From positions 1 through 64,000 of the forward strand of contig JAUNPK010000004.1 of assembly GCA_030536855.1 (NCBI GenBank): a DNA stretch of 64,000 nucleotides, in the 5' to 3' direction. This stretch comes from Eubacteriales bacterium (GTDB lineage Bacteria > Bacillota > Clostridia > Lachnospirales > Lachnospiraceae). Both the position numbers and the translations under genes were made by a program. Positions 8,899 to 18,254 of the stretch are shown one piece after another. How positions within the stretch are numbered: the first letter of the stretch is position 1; every line of letters begins with the position of its first letter. The notes beneath the pieces are model-generated. The model was not told where the DNA came from, made no database searches, and was given only the letters and a program-made list of their open reading frames with translations.

Positions 8899-10014
8899 TT
8901 AATAGTATACCGGATTATCTTCCACTACTATCTTAACTCCTGACTCTCCCACATATCTGGAATTTGCCTTGATTGTACTATTGCTTTCCACAATGCAGTT
9001 TTCAATATATGCATTGTCTCCAATATACGCATTACTCATTATGATAGAGTTCTTAACAACAGCGTTGTTTCCTATATATATCTTCTTGAACAGCACCGAA
9101 TTATCTACAGTACCATTAACTATACATCCGCTTGACACCAGGCTGTTTCTTACATTTGCCCCATAATTGTACTTAGCAGGTGGAAGATCCTCTACCTTAG
9201 AGTATATATCAGGATATTGTTTAAAGAAGTAATCTCTTACATCCTTCTTAAGGAAATCCATGTTTGTATTATAATAAGAATCAACAGTATTAATGTTGTT
9301 CCAATATGTATCCAGTGTGTATCCGTAAATCTTTTTGATGTTCTTATATCTTACAAGTATGTCTCTTACGAAATCATATCTGTCTTCTTCTGCTGCTTTT
9401 TCAAGCAACTCAATAAGAAGTCTTCTTCTGACTACATATATACCTGTTGACACCGTTGAAAGATTTGTTTCAAGAGGCTTCTCATCAATATCTGTGATAC
9501 GGCCTTCCTCTGTCATTGCAACCACACCATATCTCTTAACATCTTCTTTATTATTAAGCTTCTTAACAACAAGAGTAACATCAGCCTTCTTCTCAATATG
9601 ATATTGAAGAACCTTGTTGTAATCCAGCTTATATACACAATCTCCCGATGCAATAACTACATAGGGTTCATGGCTGGACTTAAGAAAATGTATATTCTGA
9701 TAGAGAGAATCTGCTGTTCCTCTGTACCAGTTACTACTCTCAGCTGTTATAGTTGGTGTGAAAACATACAATCCACCCTGTTTTCTACCAAAATCCCACC
9801 ACTTTGATGAACTGAGATGCTCATTTAAGGATCTGGCATTATACTGTGTAATAACAGCCACTTTCTGAATATGCGAATTAGACATATTGCTCAACGCAAA
9901 ATCAATAGCACGATAACTGCCGGCAATCGGCATTGCAGAAATCGCACGTTTGTTAGTCAGCTCTCGCATCATTTTATTATTACCGCCGGCTAAAACTATA
10001 CCTATCGCTTTCAT
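8899..10014 (-). CDS. glgD: GlgD, non-catalytic-type ADP-glucose pyrophosphorylase subunit
   Basis: 371 residues. Partner of GlgC in the heteromeric ADP-glucose pyrophosphorylase that makes the glucosyl donor for glycogen. The nucleotidyltransferase fold is recognisable ([45 protein letters not shown]), followed by a C-terminal left-handed beta-helix with hexapeptide repeats. The N-terminal glycine loop is degenerate ([11 protein letters not shown] instead of GGQGSRL), the GlgD hallmark, consistent with a modulatory rather than strongly catalytic role. The ATG at 10014 overlaps the glgC stop in a TGATG arrangement, with AGGTGA upstream inside glgC, so translation is likely coupled. Confidence 0.95.
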   Translation of the reverse strand: MKAIGIVLAGGNNKMMRELTNKRAISAMPIAGSYRAIDFALSNMSNSHIQKVAVITQYNARSLNEHLSSSKWWDFGRKQGGLYVFTPTITAESSNWYRGTADSLYQNIHFLKSSHEPYVVIASGDCVYKLDYNKVLQYHIEKKADVTLVVKKLNNKEDVKRYGVVAMTEEGRITDIDEKPLETNLSTVSTGIYVVRRRLLIELLEKAAEEDRYDFVRDILVRYKNIKKIYGYTLDTYWNNINTVDSYYNTNMDFLKKDVRDYFFKQYPDIYSKVEDLPPAKYNYGANVRNSLVSSGCIVNGTVDNSVLFKKIYIGNNAVVKNSIIMSNAYIGDNAYIENCIVESNSTIKANSRYVGESGVKIVVEDNPVYY

Positions 10015-11285
10015 CAATTATCACCTGCCTTAATTATTATGCCACCACTCGCTAACTGTCCATCAGGATAATCTTCCACTGATGTCTCACCAGAAATAGC
10101 TGTGTTCTTTCCGATCTTAACTCCGCCAGGAATTACAGAACACTCTCCAATAGTTACAAGACCTGAGTTGTATATCTTAGGAAGTTTTACGTTCTCTGCT
10201 TTCTGTCCAACACCCAGCTCAACATTATCACCAATAACCACTTCTTCAGCGATTATAGATTTATTAACTACAGTATTCTTACCAATCACTGTATTGTTCA
10301 TAATAATTGAATCACGTACAACAGCACCTTCCTCAATTGTTACTCCCGAGCCTATTACAGAATTAAATATCTTACCGTATACTTCTGTACCGTCGCCCAC
10401 AATACTCTTCTCAATATATGCATTCTCTGCTATGTACTGAGGTGGTATGGTGTCTGTTCTGGTATAAATCTTCCAAAATTCCTCATACAAATTAAATACA
10501 GGAATAATGTCTATCAGTTCCATGTTGGCTTCCCAATATGAACTAAGAGTACCTACATCTTTCCAGTAGCCGTTATACTCATAGGCAAATATTCTCTTGT
10601 TGTTATTAAAGCAGTATGGAATCACGTGCTTTCCAAAATCACACTCATTCTGATCTTTAAGCTTAATAAGTGCATCCTTAAGTACTTTCCAGCTAAAGAT
10701 ATAAATACCCATTGACGCAAGATTGCTCTTAGGGTTAGCCGGCTTTTCTTCAAATTCCGTTATTCTGTTATCATCATCTGTTACCACAATACCGAATCTG
10801 CTTGCCTCCTCTATAGGAACAGGCATAGCAGCAATTGTAATATCAGCATTATTAGCCTTATGATAATCTAACATAATTTTGTAATCCATCTTATAGATGT
10901 GATCACCCGAAAGAATAAGAACATACTCAGGATTATACTGTTCCATATACTCCAGATTTTGATAAATGGCATTGGCCGTACCTGTGTACCATTCACTACT
11001 TGTGCTCTTTTCGTATGGCGGAAGAACCGTCACACCTCCTACATTACGGTCGAGATCCCAGGGGATTCCGATTCCTATATGGGTGTTAAGACGCAATGGC
11101 TGATACTGTGTCAGAACACCTACTGTATCAATGCCCGAATTAATACAGTTACTCAGTGGAAAGTCAATTATTCTATACTTTCCACCAAACGCCACCGCCG
11201 GTTTGGCAACCTTAGAGGTAAGCACACCTAACCTGCTACCCTGTCCTCCGGCTAACAGCATCGCGATCATTTCTTTTTTAATCAT
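10014..11285 (-). CDS. glgC: Glucose-1-phosphate adenylyltransferase, catalytic subunit
   Basis: 423 residues. Catalyses glucose-1-phosphate + ATP to ADP-glucose + PPi, the committed step of glycogen synthesis. The N-terminal nucleotidyltransferase domain has the intact loop [53 protein letters not shown] and [10 protein letters not shown]. The C-terminal third is a hexapeptide beta-helix. The ATG at 11285 follows AGAGGTG by 6 nt; a GTG nine bases upstream falls within that ribosome site and is rejected. First gene of the glgC-glgD pair, divergent from murC. The branching enzyme glgB lies at 56228-58156. Confidence 0.96.
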   Translation of the reverse strand: MIKKEMIAMLLAGGQGSRLGVLTSKVAKPAVAFGGKYRIIDFPLSNCINSGIDTVGVLTQYQPLRLNTHIGIGIPWDLDRNVGGVTVLPPYEKSTSSEWYTGTANAIYQNLEYMEQYNPEYVLILSGDHIYKMDYKIMLDYHKANNADITIAAMPVPIEEASRFGIVVTDDDNRITEFEEKPANPKSNLASMGIYIFSWKVLKDALIKLKDQNECDFGKHVIPYCFNNNKRIFAYEYNGYWKDVGTLSSYWEANMELIDIIPVFNLYEEFWKIYTRTDTIPPQYIAENAYIEKSIVGDGTEVYGKIFNSVIGSGVTIEEGAVVRDSIIMNNTVIGKNTVVNKSIIAEEVVIGDNVELGVGQKAENVKLPKIYNSGLVTIGECSVIPGGVKIGKNTAISGETSVEDYPDGQLASGGIIIKAGDN

Positions 11286-11463
11286 GCTATTCACCTCTGA
11301 TGTTATATTTTTTACTGATTAAGTTGAATAAATTATAGCATATATTCAATATTAAGTACAAACATTTTTAGGGTTTTTTACAAATATTCTCACAATTTAT
11401 AAAATATTTTTTTTCATACCAATTTATAGTTTGAAAATTTTAATAATAAGTCATACAATGTAT

Positions 11464-11492
11464 TTGAATTACATTTTAGTAATGTATATAAA
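11464..11492 (+). promoter_or_regulatory. Putative murC promoter
   Basis: TTGAAT (11464-11469) and TATAAA (11487-11492) are separated by 17 nt, about 80 bp before the murC start, in an otherwise AT-rich divergent intergenic region (11286-11572) where I see no other feature. Confidence 0.45.
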
Positions 11493-11572
11493 TAGGTAGT
11501 TGCAAACTCACACTTAATTTTATTCTGTTTTGTCATTACCCGAACATATACAATTAAGAAAGGAAACTAATC

Positions 11573-12961
11573 ATGTATACAATTGATTTCAACTGTCCGA
11601 TTCATATACACTTCATCGGTATTGGCGGTATCAGTATGAGTGGTCTCGCCAGAATACTTCTTGACAGAGGCTTCACAGTTTCAGGTTCAGATTCAACATC
11701 TTCTGATTTAACTAATGAATTCAGCAGGGTAGGATGCCACATTTCATATCCTCAGTCTGCTTCTAATATTACCAATGATATTGACCTGGTTGTTTACACA
11801 GCAGCAATACATCCTGACAATCCGGAATTACAGGCTGCCGTATCCGCAAACATACCAACCATTACCAGAGCTGAACTTCTCGGTCAGATTATGTCCAACT
11901 ACAAAATAGCTCTTAACATTGCAGGCACTCATGGAAAGACAACAACAACCTCTATGGTTACAGAAATTCTTCTGGCTGCAAATGCTGATCCTACAATTTC
12001 AGTAGGAGGAATCCTTAACAGCATCGGCGGCAATATACGTGTGGGCAAGTCGGACATATTCGTAACTGAAGCCTGCGAATACACCAACAGCTTTTTGTCC
12101 TTCAATCCCACAATAAACATCATTCTGAATGTTAAAGCTGACCATCTGGATTTCTTTAAAGATATCGACGACATACGTCATTCTTTTAAACTCTTTACAG
12201 AAAAGCTACCGCAAAACGGAACTCTTATTATTAACTCTGACATTGATGATTACAGTTATTTCTATAAAGACACCAAATGTGAAGTTATCACCTTTGGTTC
12301 CAATCCTGAAAAGAGCAACTACTCAGCCACAAACATAGCGTATGATGAATATGGATGCTGTTCCTATACTCTTATGTACAACAACGATGCTTTAACAGAA
12401 ATTAAACTCAGCGTTCCCGGATTACACAATGTATATAACTCTCTTTCTGCTATAGCAGCAGCAAGAAAACTTTCTGTTGATTTAGATGCAATAAAGGAAG
12501 GTCTGGCTTCATTTACCGGAACCAACAGACGTTTTGAGAAAAAAGGAGAATTTAACGGCATTACTGTTATTGACGATTATGCTCATCATCCTGACGAGAT
12601 AACAGCCACATTAAAATCTGCCGCCCACTATCCTCATAACAATGTATGGACAGTATTCCAGCCCCACACCTACTCAAGAACCAAATCTCTTCTCAAGGAA
12701 TTTGCGCAGGCTTTAAGTCTTTCAGACAAAATTGTACTTGCCAAAATATATCCTGCAAGAGAGACTGATGATTTAGGTATAAGTTCAGCTACACTTCAGG
12801 AACAAATTAAAGCTTTAGGCAAGGAATGTTACTATTACGAATCATTTGAAGACATTGAAAAATTTTTATTAAAAAATTGTATCAACGGAGATTTGTTGAT
12901 AACTATGGGTGCCGGGGATGTTTATAAAATTGGCGAATCTCTGCTTAAACACCAGCTTTGA
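11573..12961 (+). CDS. murC: UDP-N-acetylmuramate--L-alanine ligase
   Basis: 462 residues. Adds L-alanine to UDP-MurNAc with ATP, the first peptide-forming step of peptidoglycan synthesis in the cytoplasm. The N-terminal Rossmann domain has HFIGIGGISMSGLA, the Mur ATP loop is GTHGKTTTTSM (about residue 122), the central part has EACEYTNSFLSF, and the C-terminal domain has NRRFEKKGEFNG, DDYAHHPDEI and QPHTYSRTK. GAAAGG precedes the ATG. It stands alone rather than in a cell-wall cluster. The next genes are replication genes, separated by a DnaA-box region. Confidence 0.97.
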   Translation: MYTIDFNCPIHIHFIGIGGISMSGLARILLDRGFTVSGSDSTSSDLTNEFSRVGCHISYPQSASNITNDIDLVVYTAAIHPDNPELQAAVSANIPTITRAELLGQIMSNYKIALNIAGTHGKTTTTSMVTEILLAANADPTISVGGILNSIGGNIRVGKSDIFVTEACEYTNSFLSFNPTINIILNVKADHLDFFKDIDDIRHSFKLFTEKLPQNGTLIINSDIDDYSYFYKDTKCEVITFGSNPEKSNYSATNIAYDEYGCCSYTLMYNNDALTEIKLSVPGLHNVYNSLSAIAAARKLSVDLDAIKEGLASFTGTNRRFEKKGEFNGITVIDDYAHHPDEITATLKSAAHYPHNNVWTVFQPHTYSRTKSLLKEFAQALSLSDKIVLAKIYPARETDDLGISSATLQEQIKALGKECYYYESFEDIEKFLLKNCINGDLLITMGAGDVYKIGESLLKHQL

Positions 12962-12986
12962 TTTTTATTTTAATTTTTCAACAAAG

Positions 12987-13135
12987 TTATCCACATTATC
13001 CACATTTACAGGGAGATTATTAACATCCCTGAATGTGGATTTTTTTGTGCAAAACCATTTTCCCCACAACCCTTTATTTTCAATACCTGACAGCATATCC
13101 CAAAAATTTTATCCACATTATCCACATTATCCACA
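12987..13135 (+). promoter_or_regulatory. Cluster of five perfect DnaA boxes in two tandem arrays
   Basis: TTATCCACA occurs at 12987-12995, 12996-13004, 13109-13117, 13118-13126 and 13127-13135. Boxes within each array are directly adjacent with 9-bp phasing. Degenerate copies lie at 13034-13042 (reverse) and 13153-13161. TTATCCACA is the consensus DnaA site. The cluster sits between murC and the DnaD/DnaC-family pair, just upstream of their likely promoter. Confidence 0.8.
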
Positions 13136-13161
13136 GCCCTCAACGCCAGTGTTTATCCAAC

Positions 13162-13190
13162 TTTTCATTTATTTTTTACTATGCTATAAT
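13162..13190 (+). promoter_or_regulatory. Putative promoter of the DnaD/DnaC-family genes
   Basis: An extended -10, TGCTATAAT (TATAAT at 13185-13190), has a weak -35, TTTTCA (13162-13167), 17 nt upstream. It lies 26 bp after the last perfect DnaA box; a degenerate box overlaps the -35 edge. Confidence 0.5.
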
Positions 13191-13218
13191 TCTCTTTACA
13201 ATCGAGACACACTAGAGT

Positions 13219-13274
13219 AAGGGGGGATGAGTCCGCTTGAGTATAACAATGCTTAACGCGACTCAGTATTTATG
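13219..13274 (+). promoter_or_regulatory. Ribosome site bridged to start codon by a hairpin
   Basis: The only strong Shine-Dalgarno before the DnaD-family gene is AAGGGGGG at 13219-13226, 45 nt from the ATG at 13272. Between them, 13228-13241 pairs with 13252-13265 (TGAGTC, GC, TTGAG with CTTAA, GC, GACTCA; one bulge per side). With the hairpin folded, only 7 unpaired nt separate the two signals. Confidence 0.5.
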
Positions 13275-14399
13275 AAAGACTTAATTTTATCTACAGAATC
13301 CAATTACGGATACACAGGAGTATCTAATTTGTTTATAGATCAGTATGTTCCTTCAGCTAATGGTGAATTTGTGAAGGTTTATCTCTATCTTCTACGCCTG
13401 CTTTCTGATAAGCAGCGCAATGTCAGTATTTCCCTATTAGCGGATACATTTAACCAGACAGAAGCTGATATTGTACGAGCTCTTAAATACTGGGACAAAA
13501 TGGGTGTTCTTATTCTTGAATTCAATGGTCCTGATAATGAACTGAGCAATATTAAATTCAGAGATATAGATCATATCAACAGCTATGATTCTTCCACTCA
13601 TTCTCAGAATTCATCCGGTGTTTCCAAGACCACAGATTCTCATATTACACCGGTAGCTGTAAACAGTTCTGTTTCATACGGTAATCAATCAGAGCAGCCT
13701 GTCAGTGTTAAAGAACCTATTGAAGCTTCCAAGATTCAATTTACACCTGAGAAATTAAATGAGCTCTCTGATGATGAGACATTTTCAATGCTTACTTATG
13801 TCATTCAATCTTATCTTGGCAGAACTCTTACCAATAAAGAAATTAATTCAATTGCGTATTACTATGATACTCTTCACTTCTCCAGTGATTTAATTATTTA
13901 TCTTGTTGAATATTGTGTGGGACGTGGCAAGAAGAGTTTCAACTATATTGATGCCGTTGCCCTGGACTGGGCCAGAAAAGGTATTACTAACGAATCACAG
14001 GCACGGGATGAAGTTGCAACCCATAACAATGTTGTATACCAGGTAATGAAGGCTTTTGGTTTATCCAATCGTGAGCCTGGCATTCAGGAGAAAGAGTTCA
14101 TCGCAAAATGGACTGATATCTACTGTTTTAGTGAAGATATGATAATTGAAGCATGCAACAGGACGATGAAAGCTATCCATCAACCAAGTTTTGAATACAC
14201 GGATTCTATTCTTTCTAATTGGAAGAAACAGGATGTCCATACAATCCAGGATATCAAGAAATCCGATGCTGACTATGCCAATACCAGAAAACCTGAAGCA
14301 GCAGGTATTAAGCAAAGTTCTAACCGTTTTAACAACTTTAACCAGCGCGATAAGAAACCTGACAGTTGGTACGACTCACTGTTAAGCAACAACAGCTGA
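13272..14399 (+). CDS. DnaD-domain replication initiation/primosome protein
   Basis: 375 residues. An N-terminal winged-helix-like region (about 1-100, FVKVYLYLLRLLSD) is followed by a Ser/Thr-rich linker and two DnaD C-terminal-type domains (about 165-240 and 255-330). Each has the family's Tyr-to-Trp motif (YIDAVALDW near 223, YTDSILSNW near 308). The tail is polar (NRFNNFNQRDKKPDSWYD). DnaD/DnaB-family proteins remodel origin DNA and help load the replicative helicase. The following gene is a DnaC/DnaI-type loader 34 bp downstream, so the pair probably works in helicase loading. The ATG at 13272 is the only start after an in-frame stop at 13254 and lacks an adjacent Shine-Dalgarno. Confidence 0.88.
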   Translation: MKDLILSTESNYGYTGVSNLFIDQYVPSANGEFVKVYLYLLRLLSDKQRNVSISLLADTFNQTEADIVRALKYWDKMGVLILEFNGPDNELSNIKFRDIDHINSYDSSTHSQNSSGVSKTTDSHITPVAVNSSVSYGNQSEQPVSVKEPIEASKIQFTPEKLNELSDDETFSMLTYVIQSYLGRTLTNKEINSIAYYYDTLHFSSDLIIYLVEYCVGRGKKSFNYIDAVALDWARKGITNESQARDEVATHNNVVYQVMKAFGLSNREPGIQEKEFIAKWTDIYCFSEDMIIEACNRTMKAIHQPSFEYTDSILSNWKKQDVHTIQDIKKSDADYANTRKPEAAGIKQSSNRFNNFNQRDKKPDSWYDSLLSNNS

Positions 14400-14433
14400 T
14401 ATGTATTGCGTTTAACACAGAAAGGATTTAACC

Positions 14434-15423
14434 ATGGCTCTCACTAATACACAACATGATGCCGTTATGAGAATATATGATGATATTCGGGCAAGAAACA
14501 GCCATATTCAGGCTAAGCGCTATGAGGAAACAGTTGCTATATGCCCTGAAATCAAGGAAATTGAAGATGCTATTATATCTGAATCTATAAAAGAGGCTAT
14601 AAGCAGAATTAATACAGTTTCATCTTCCACGAATTTAGATGAATTTGATACTGCCATTATGTCACTTACAGAAAAAAAGAAAGCTCTTCTTGAATCTCTT
14701 GGAAAGCCTTCCGATTACCTTGATAATATATATACTTGTCCTATCTGCAAAGATACAGGATATGACAGTCATGGTGCAAAATGTTCCTGCTTCCGAAAGA
14801 AAGCTATAGATTTGGTCTACAGAGACTCCAATCTTAAGAACATTACGGCTGATGAGAATTTTTCTACCTTCTCTTTCGACTGGTATAACAATACTGATAT
14901 GGATTCCGCCACAGGACTCACACCTTACAATAATATGCACAAAGTTCTGGAAGTATGTCAGTCATTTGTAAAGAATTTTGATAAGGATTTTTCCAATCTT
15001 TTGCTTTACGGTAACACCGGAGTTGGAAAAACATTCCTGGCCAACTGTATAGCAAAAGAATTACTGGATACATCCCACAGTGTCATTTATCTCACCGCCA
15101 TAGAGCTGTTTAACTGCTTCATGAATTCAGATTTTAGTAAGGGTGATGATTCCTATGATTTAAGTTATCTACTGGATTGTGATTTACTTATTATAGATGA
15201 TTTGGGAACAGAGAATGGAAATACATATACCAATTCAAGATTATTCTATTTGATAAATGAAAGACTACTTCGAAGAAAAAGCGTAATTATCTCAACAAAT
15301 TACTCGATTTCACAGATTGAGGATGCTTATTCTGAAAGAATCTTTTCACGGATAATAAGCGCTTACGAAATTCTGAAATTATTCGGAGATGATATACGTC
15401 TGCTGAAAAAAATGAAAAGATAA
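14434..15423 (+). CDS. DnaC/DnaI-type AAA+ helicase loader
   Basis: 329 residues. The N-terminal helical part ends in a zinc-binding cluster, CPICKDTGYDSHGAKCSCF (starting about 102). The AAA+ ATPase follows with Walker A GNTGVGKT (about 192), Walker B DLLIIDDLG (about 250), sensor-1 IISTNYS and an arginine-rich SERIFSRI segment. This matches loaders that place the DnaB-type helicase on DNA. AAAGGA lies 8 nt before the ATG. It is likely co-transcribed with the preceding DnaD-family gene. IstB-type transposition ATPases are related, but no transposase is nearby. Confidence 0.9.
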   Translation: MALTNTQHDAVMRIYDDIRARNSHIQAKRYEETVAICPEIKEIEDAIISESIKEAISRINTVSSSTNLDEFDTAIMSLTEKKKALLESLGKPSDYLDNIYTCPICKDTGYDSHGAKCSCFRKKAIDLVYRDSNLKNITADENFSTFSFDWYNNTDMDSATGLTPYNNMHKVLEVCQSFVKNFDKDFSNLLLYGNTGVGKTFLANCIAKELLDTSHSVIYLTAIELFNCFMNSDFSKGDDSYDLSYLLDCDLLIIDDLGTENGNTYTNSRLFYLINERLLRRKSVIISTNYSISQIEDAYSERIFSRIISAYEILKLFGDDIRLLKKMKR

Positions 15424-15531
15424 TTTGACTTATAGCAAGTTTATGATTATATTTTATATTGTGTTTTTTGCAATTAATAGGAATACTATTCTTATTGATA
15501 TAAATTAAATTACTTATGGAGGATTCTAAAA

Positions 15532-16719
15532 ATGCCACGAGACGAGCGTCACACTGCAACAATTCCATACGGAACACTGGGTATTATCCCTTTAAAGAGC
15601 TGTTCTAAAATGGGAGAAAAGGTTGATCAATACCTTGTAAAATGGAGAGAACAACGAGACAATGAAAATCACTCTAACTTAGCTTTTGCCGGATACAAAA
15701 AAGATTCTTACATTCTTGATGCTAAGACACCAAGATTCGGTTCAGGAGAAGGCAAGGGCGTTTTAACTGATTCTGTACGTGGTTGCGATTTATATATATT
15801 GGTTGATGTATGTAACTACAGCATTGAATATTCTTTATGCGGATTTAAAAATCGTATGTCACCAGATGACCACTATGCAGATTTGAAGAGAGTTATCGCT
15901 GCAGCAGGTGGAAAAGCAAGAAGAATTAATGTTATTATGCCATTCCTCTATGAGAGCAGACAACATAAGAGAACAGGAAGAGAATCTCTTGACTGTGCTT
16001 TAATGCTTCAGGAATTAACAGATATGGGTGTTGAGAACATAATCACTTTTGATGCCCATGATCCTAGGGTTCACAATGCAATTCCTCTTAAGGGATTTGA
16101 ATCTGTTTCATGCACATATCAGTTTATTAAGTATTTATTACTTGGGGTAGATGACCTTCATATTGACAGTCAGCACATGATGGTTATCAGCCCTGATGAA
16201 GGTGGTATGGGACGTGCTGTATATTTTGCCAACGTTCTTGGTCTTGATATGGGTATGTTCTACAAGAGAAGAGATTACACAAAAATCGTGAACGGACGCA
16301 ACCCTATCGTTGCTCATGAATTCCTTGGAACTAATGTTGAAGGTAAAGACGTTATTATCATTGATGATATGATTTCTTCCGGAGAAAGTATGATAGATGT
16401 TGCCTCTGAATTAAAGAAACGTGGAGCAGCCAGAGTATTCTGTGCTACAACATTTGGCTTATTTACCAATGGATTTAAGAAATTCGATGAGGCTTATGAG
16501 AAAGGAATAATTGATAAGATTCTTACAACCAACCTTATCTATCAGCCTGAGGAATTACTTTCAAAGCCTTGGTATATCAATGTTGATATGAGCAAATATA
16601 TGGCTCTCCTCATTGATACATTAAATCACGATTCCTCTATCAGCGGTTTACTTAATCCTGTGGACAGAATCCAGAAGAGAGTTAAAGAATATAACGAATC
16701 ACACTACGGAAAGAATTAA
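15532..16719 (+). CDS. prs: Ribose-phosphate pyrophosphokinase, extended form
   Basis: 395 residues. Makes PRPP from ribose-5-phosphate and ATP for nucleotide, His and Trp synthesis. Catalytic motifs are FDAHDPRVHN near 172 and the PRPP loop VIIIDDMISSGESM near 277. It is longer than the usual ~315 residues, with an N-terminal extension (DERHTATIPYGTLGII) and internal insertions, a form I associate with clostridial relatives. GGAGG lies 8 nt before the ATG. A bidirectional terminator separates it from the convergent alcohol dehydrogenase. Confidence 0.93.
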   Translation: MPRDERHTATIPYGTLGIIPLKSCSKMGEKVDQYLVKWREQRDNENHSNLAFAGYKKDSYILDAKTPRFGSGEGKGVLTDSVRGCDLYILVDVCNYSIEYSLCGFKNRMSPDDHYADLKRVIAAAGGKARRINVIMPFLYESRQHKRTGRESLDCALMLQELTDMGVENIITFDAHDPRVHNAIPLKGFESVSCTYQFIKYLLLGVDDLHIDSQHMMVISPDEGGMGRAVYFANVLGLDMGMFYKRRDYTKIVNGRNPIVAHEFLGTNVEGKDVIIIDDMISSGESMIDVASELKKRGAARVFCATTFGLFTNGFKKFDEAYEKGIIDKILTTNLIYQPEELLSKPWYINVDMSKYMALLIDTLNHDSSISGLLNPVDRIQKRVKEYNESHYGKN

Positions 16720-16770
16720 TAATCTAATTTCTAAACGGATTACGTATAAATCAAATTACGTATAAAACAA

Positions 16771-16833
16771 AAAGGGTTGCCCCTTTGAGAATATGCTATG
16801 GTTCATGCATATATCTCAACGGGACAACCCTTT
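16771..16833. terminator. Bidirectional terminator between prs and alcohol dehydrogenase
   Basis: The outer arms AAAGGGTTG and CAACCCTTT enclose an inner stem (TGAGAATATGC with GCATATATCTCA). A and T runs flank both sides, suiting the convergent genes. Confidence 0.85.
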
Positions 16834-16890
16834 AATTTTACTTTTATTATATTTACTCTACAAAACCTGCAACAACACATTAGCGGAATC

Positions 16891-18102
16891 TTAGAAATCC
16901 ACCTCTGTATCATAGTAACAGCACTTAAGAAGCTTTTCCATTTCTTCCTGGCTTGGCTGACGAGGATTTGAACCTGTACATGCATCAAGAAGAGCATTTG
17001 CTGCAATATCAGGAAGTTTCTTTAAGAATTCATCCTCAGGAACAATACCAGTCTCTGCAGGAAGTCCGCCTTCTCCGTAATTCTTAATGCAGTGTGGAAT
17101 ATTAAGGTCATCATTCATCTTCCTTAACATTGCAACAAGATTATCAATCTTCTCTTCCACTGTATTGCCACCGAGCTTTATAAAATCAGCAATATCTGCA
17201 TAGCGCTTTGCAGCTGTTTCATCCTTGGCATTAAACTTAATAACCTTAGGAAGATACATAGCATTGGCTGCTCCATGTATAATATGTCCGCCTTCAAATG
17301 CAGCTCCGGTCTTATGTGCCATTGAATGTACAATACCAAGTAATGCATTAGAGAATGCCATTCCGGCAAGACACTGAGCATTATGCATTGCATCTCTTGA
17401 GTTCATATCACCATTGTATGACTTAACAAGATGCTCATCAATCATCTTAACTGCGTGAAGTGCAAGTGGATCTGTATAATCGCAGTTTGCTGTTGAAACA
17501 TAAGCTTCAATAGCATGAGTCATTGCATCCATACCTGTATGGGCTACAAGTTTCTGTGGCATTGTCTCTGCCAATTCAGGATCAACAATTGCAACATCAG
17601 GAGTAATCTCAAAATCAGCAATAGGATACTTAATACCCTTTTCATAATCTGTGATAATAGAAAATGCTGTTACTTCTGTTGCTGTACCTGATGTAGATGA
17701 AACAGCACAGAAATGTGCTTTAGTACGAAGCTTTGGAAGACCGAATACCTTACACATATCCTCAAAGGTTGTCTCAGGATATTCATACTTAATCCACATA
17801 GCCTTAGCTGCATCTATTGGAGAACCTCCACCGATAGCAACAATCCAATCAGGCTCAAATTCCTGCATCACTGCAGCACCTTTCATAACAGTCTCAACTG
17901 AAGGATCTGATTCAATTCCTTCAAAGAGTTTAACTTCCATTCCGGCTTCTTTTAAATAGTCCTCAGCCTTCTGAAGAAAGCCGTTACGCTTCATAGAACC
18001 GCCACCGACACAGATAATAGCTTTCTTTCCTGTGAGTGTCTTTAAAGCCTCAAGTGAACCTTTGCCATGATACAAATCTCTTGGTAATGTAAAACGCACC
18101 AT
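16891..18102 (-). CDS. Iron-containing alcohol dehydrogenase
   Basis: 403 residues. An NAD(P)-dependent alcohol/aldehyde oxidoreductase of the type III family. The nucleotide-binding signature is GGGSPIDAAKA (about 90-100). Metal ligands are Asp and His in GMDAMTHAIEA, His in GIVHSMAHKTG, and His in GGHIIHGAANA. The C-terminus carries CTGSNPRQPSQEE, typical of fermentative 1,3-propanediol/butanol-type enzymes. GGAGG is 9 nt before the ATG. Probably monocistronic. The physiological substrate cannot be told from sequence; reoxidation of NAD(P)H during fermentation is the likely role. Confidence 0.92.
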   Translation of the reverse strand: MVRFTLPRDLYHGKGSLEALKTLTGKKAIICVGGGSMKRNGFLQKAEDYLKEAGMEVKLFEGIESDPSVETVMKGAAVMQEFEPDWIVAIGGGSPIDAAKAMWIKYEYPETTFEDMCKVFGLPKLRTKAHFCAVSSTSGTATEVTAFSIITDYEKGIKYPIADFEITPDVAIVDPELAETMPQKLVAHTGMDAMTHAIEAYVSTANCDYTDPLALHAVKMIDEHLVKSYNGDMNSRDAMHNAQCLAGMAFSNALLGIVHSMAHKTGAAFEGGHIIHGAANAMYLPKVIKFNAKDETAAKRYADIADFIKLGGNTVEEKIDNLVAMLRKMNDDLNIPHCIKNYGEGGLPAETGIVPEDEFLKKLPDIAANALLDACTGSNPRQPSQEEMEKLLKCCYYDTEVDF

Positions 18103-18254
18103 AATAAAAATCCTCCGTAAAAATATAATATTTGATTGTTAAATTTCCGACAACCTATGTTTCAATTATATTCTTACTATAACAATATTTCAAGTATATT
18201 TTATTTAAAATTTGTAAAATTATTCCAAAGTTTATATAAAATATCGTATTTTTA

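Noticed and set aside
12962-13271. Chromosomal oriC
   Set aside because: DnaA boxes alone do not prove an origin; dnaA and dnaN are absent from the window, and a regulatory cluster explains the boxes equally well.
14434-15423. IstB-type transposition ATPase
   Set aside because: IstB is related, but no IstA or inverted repeats flank the gene and the DnaD-family partner points to replication.
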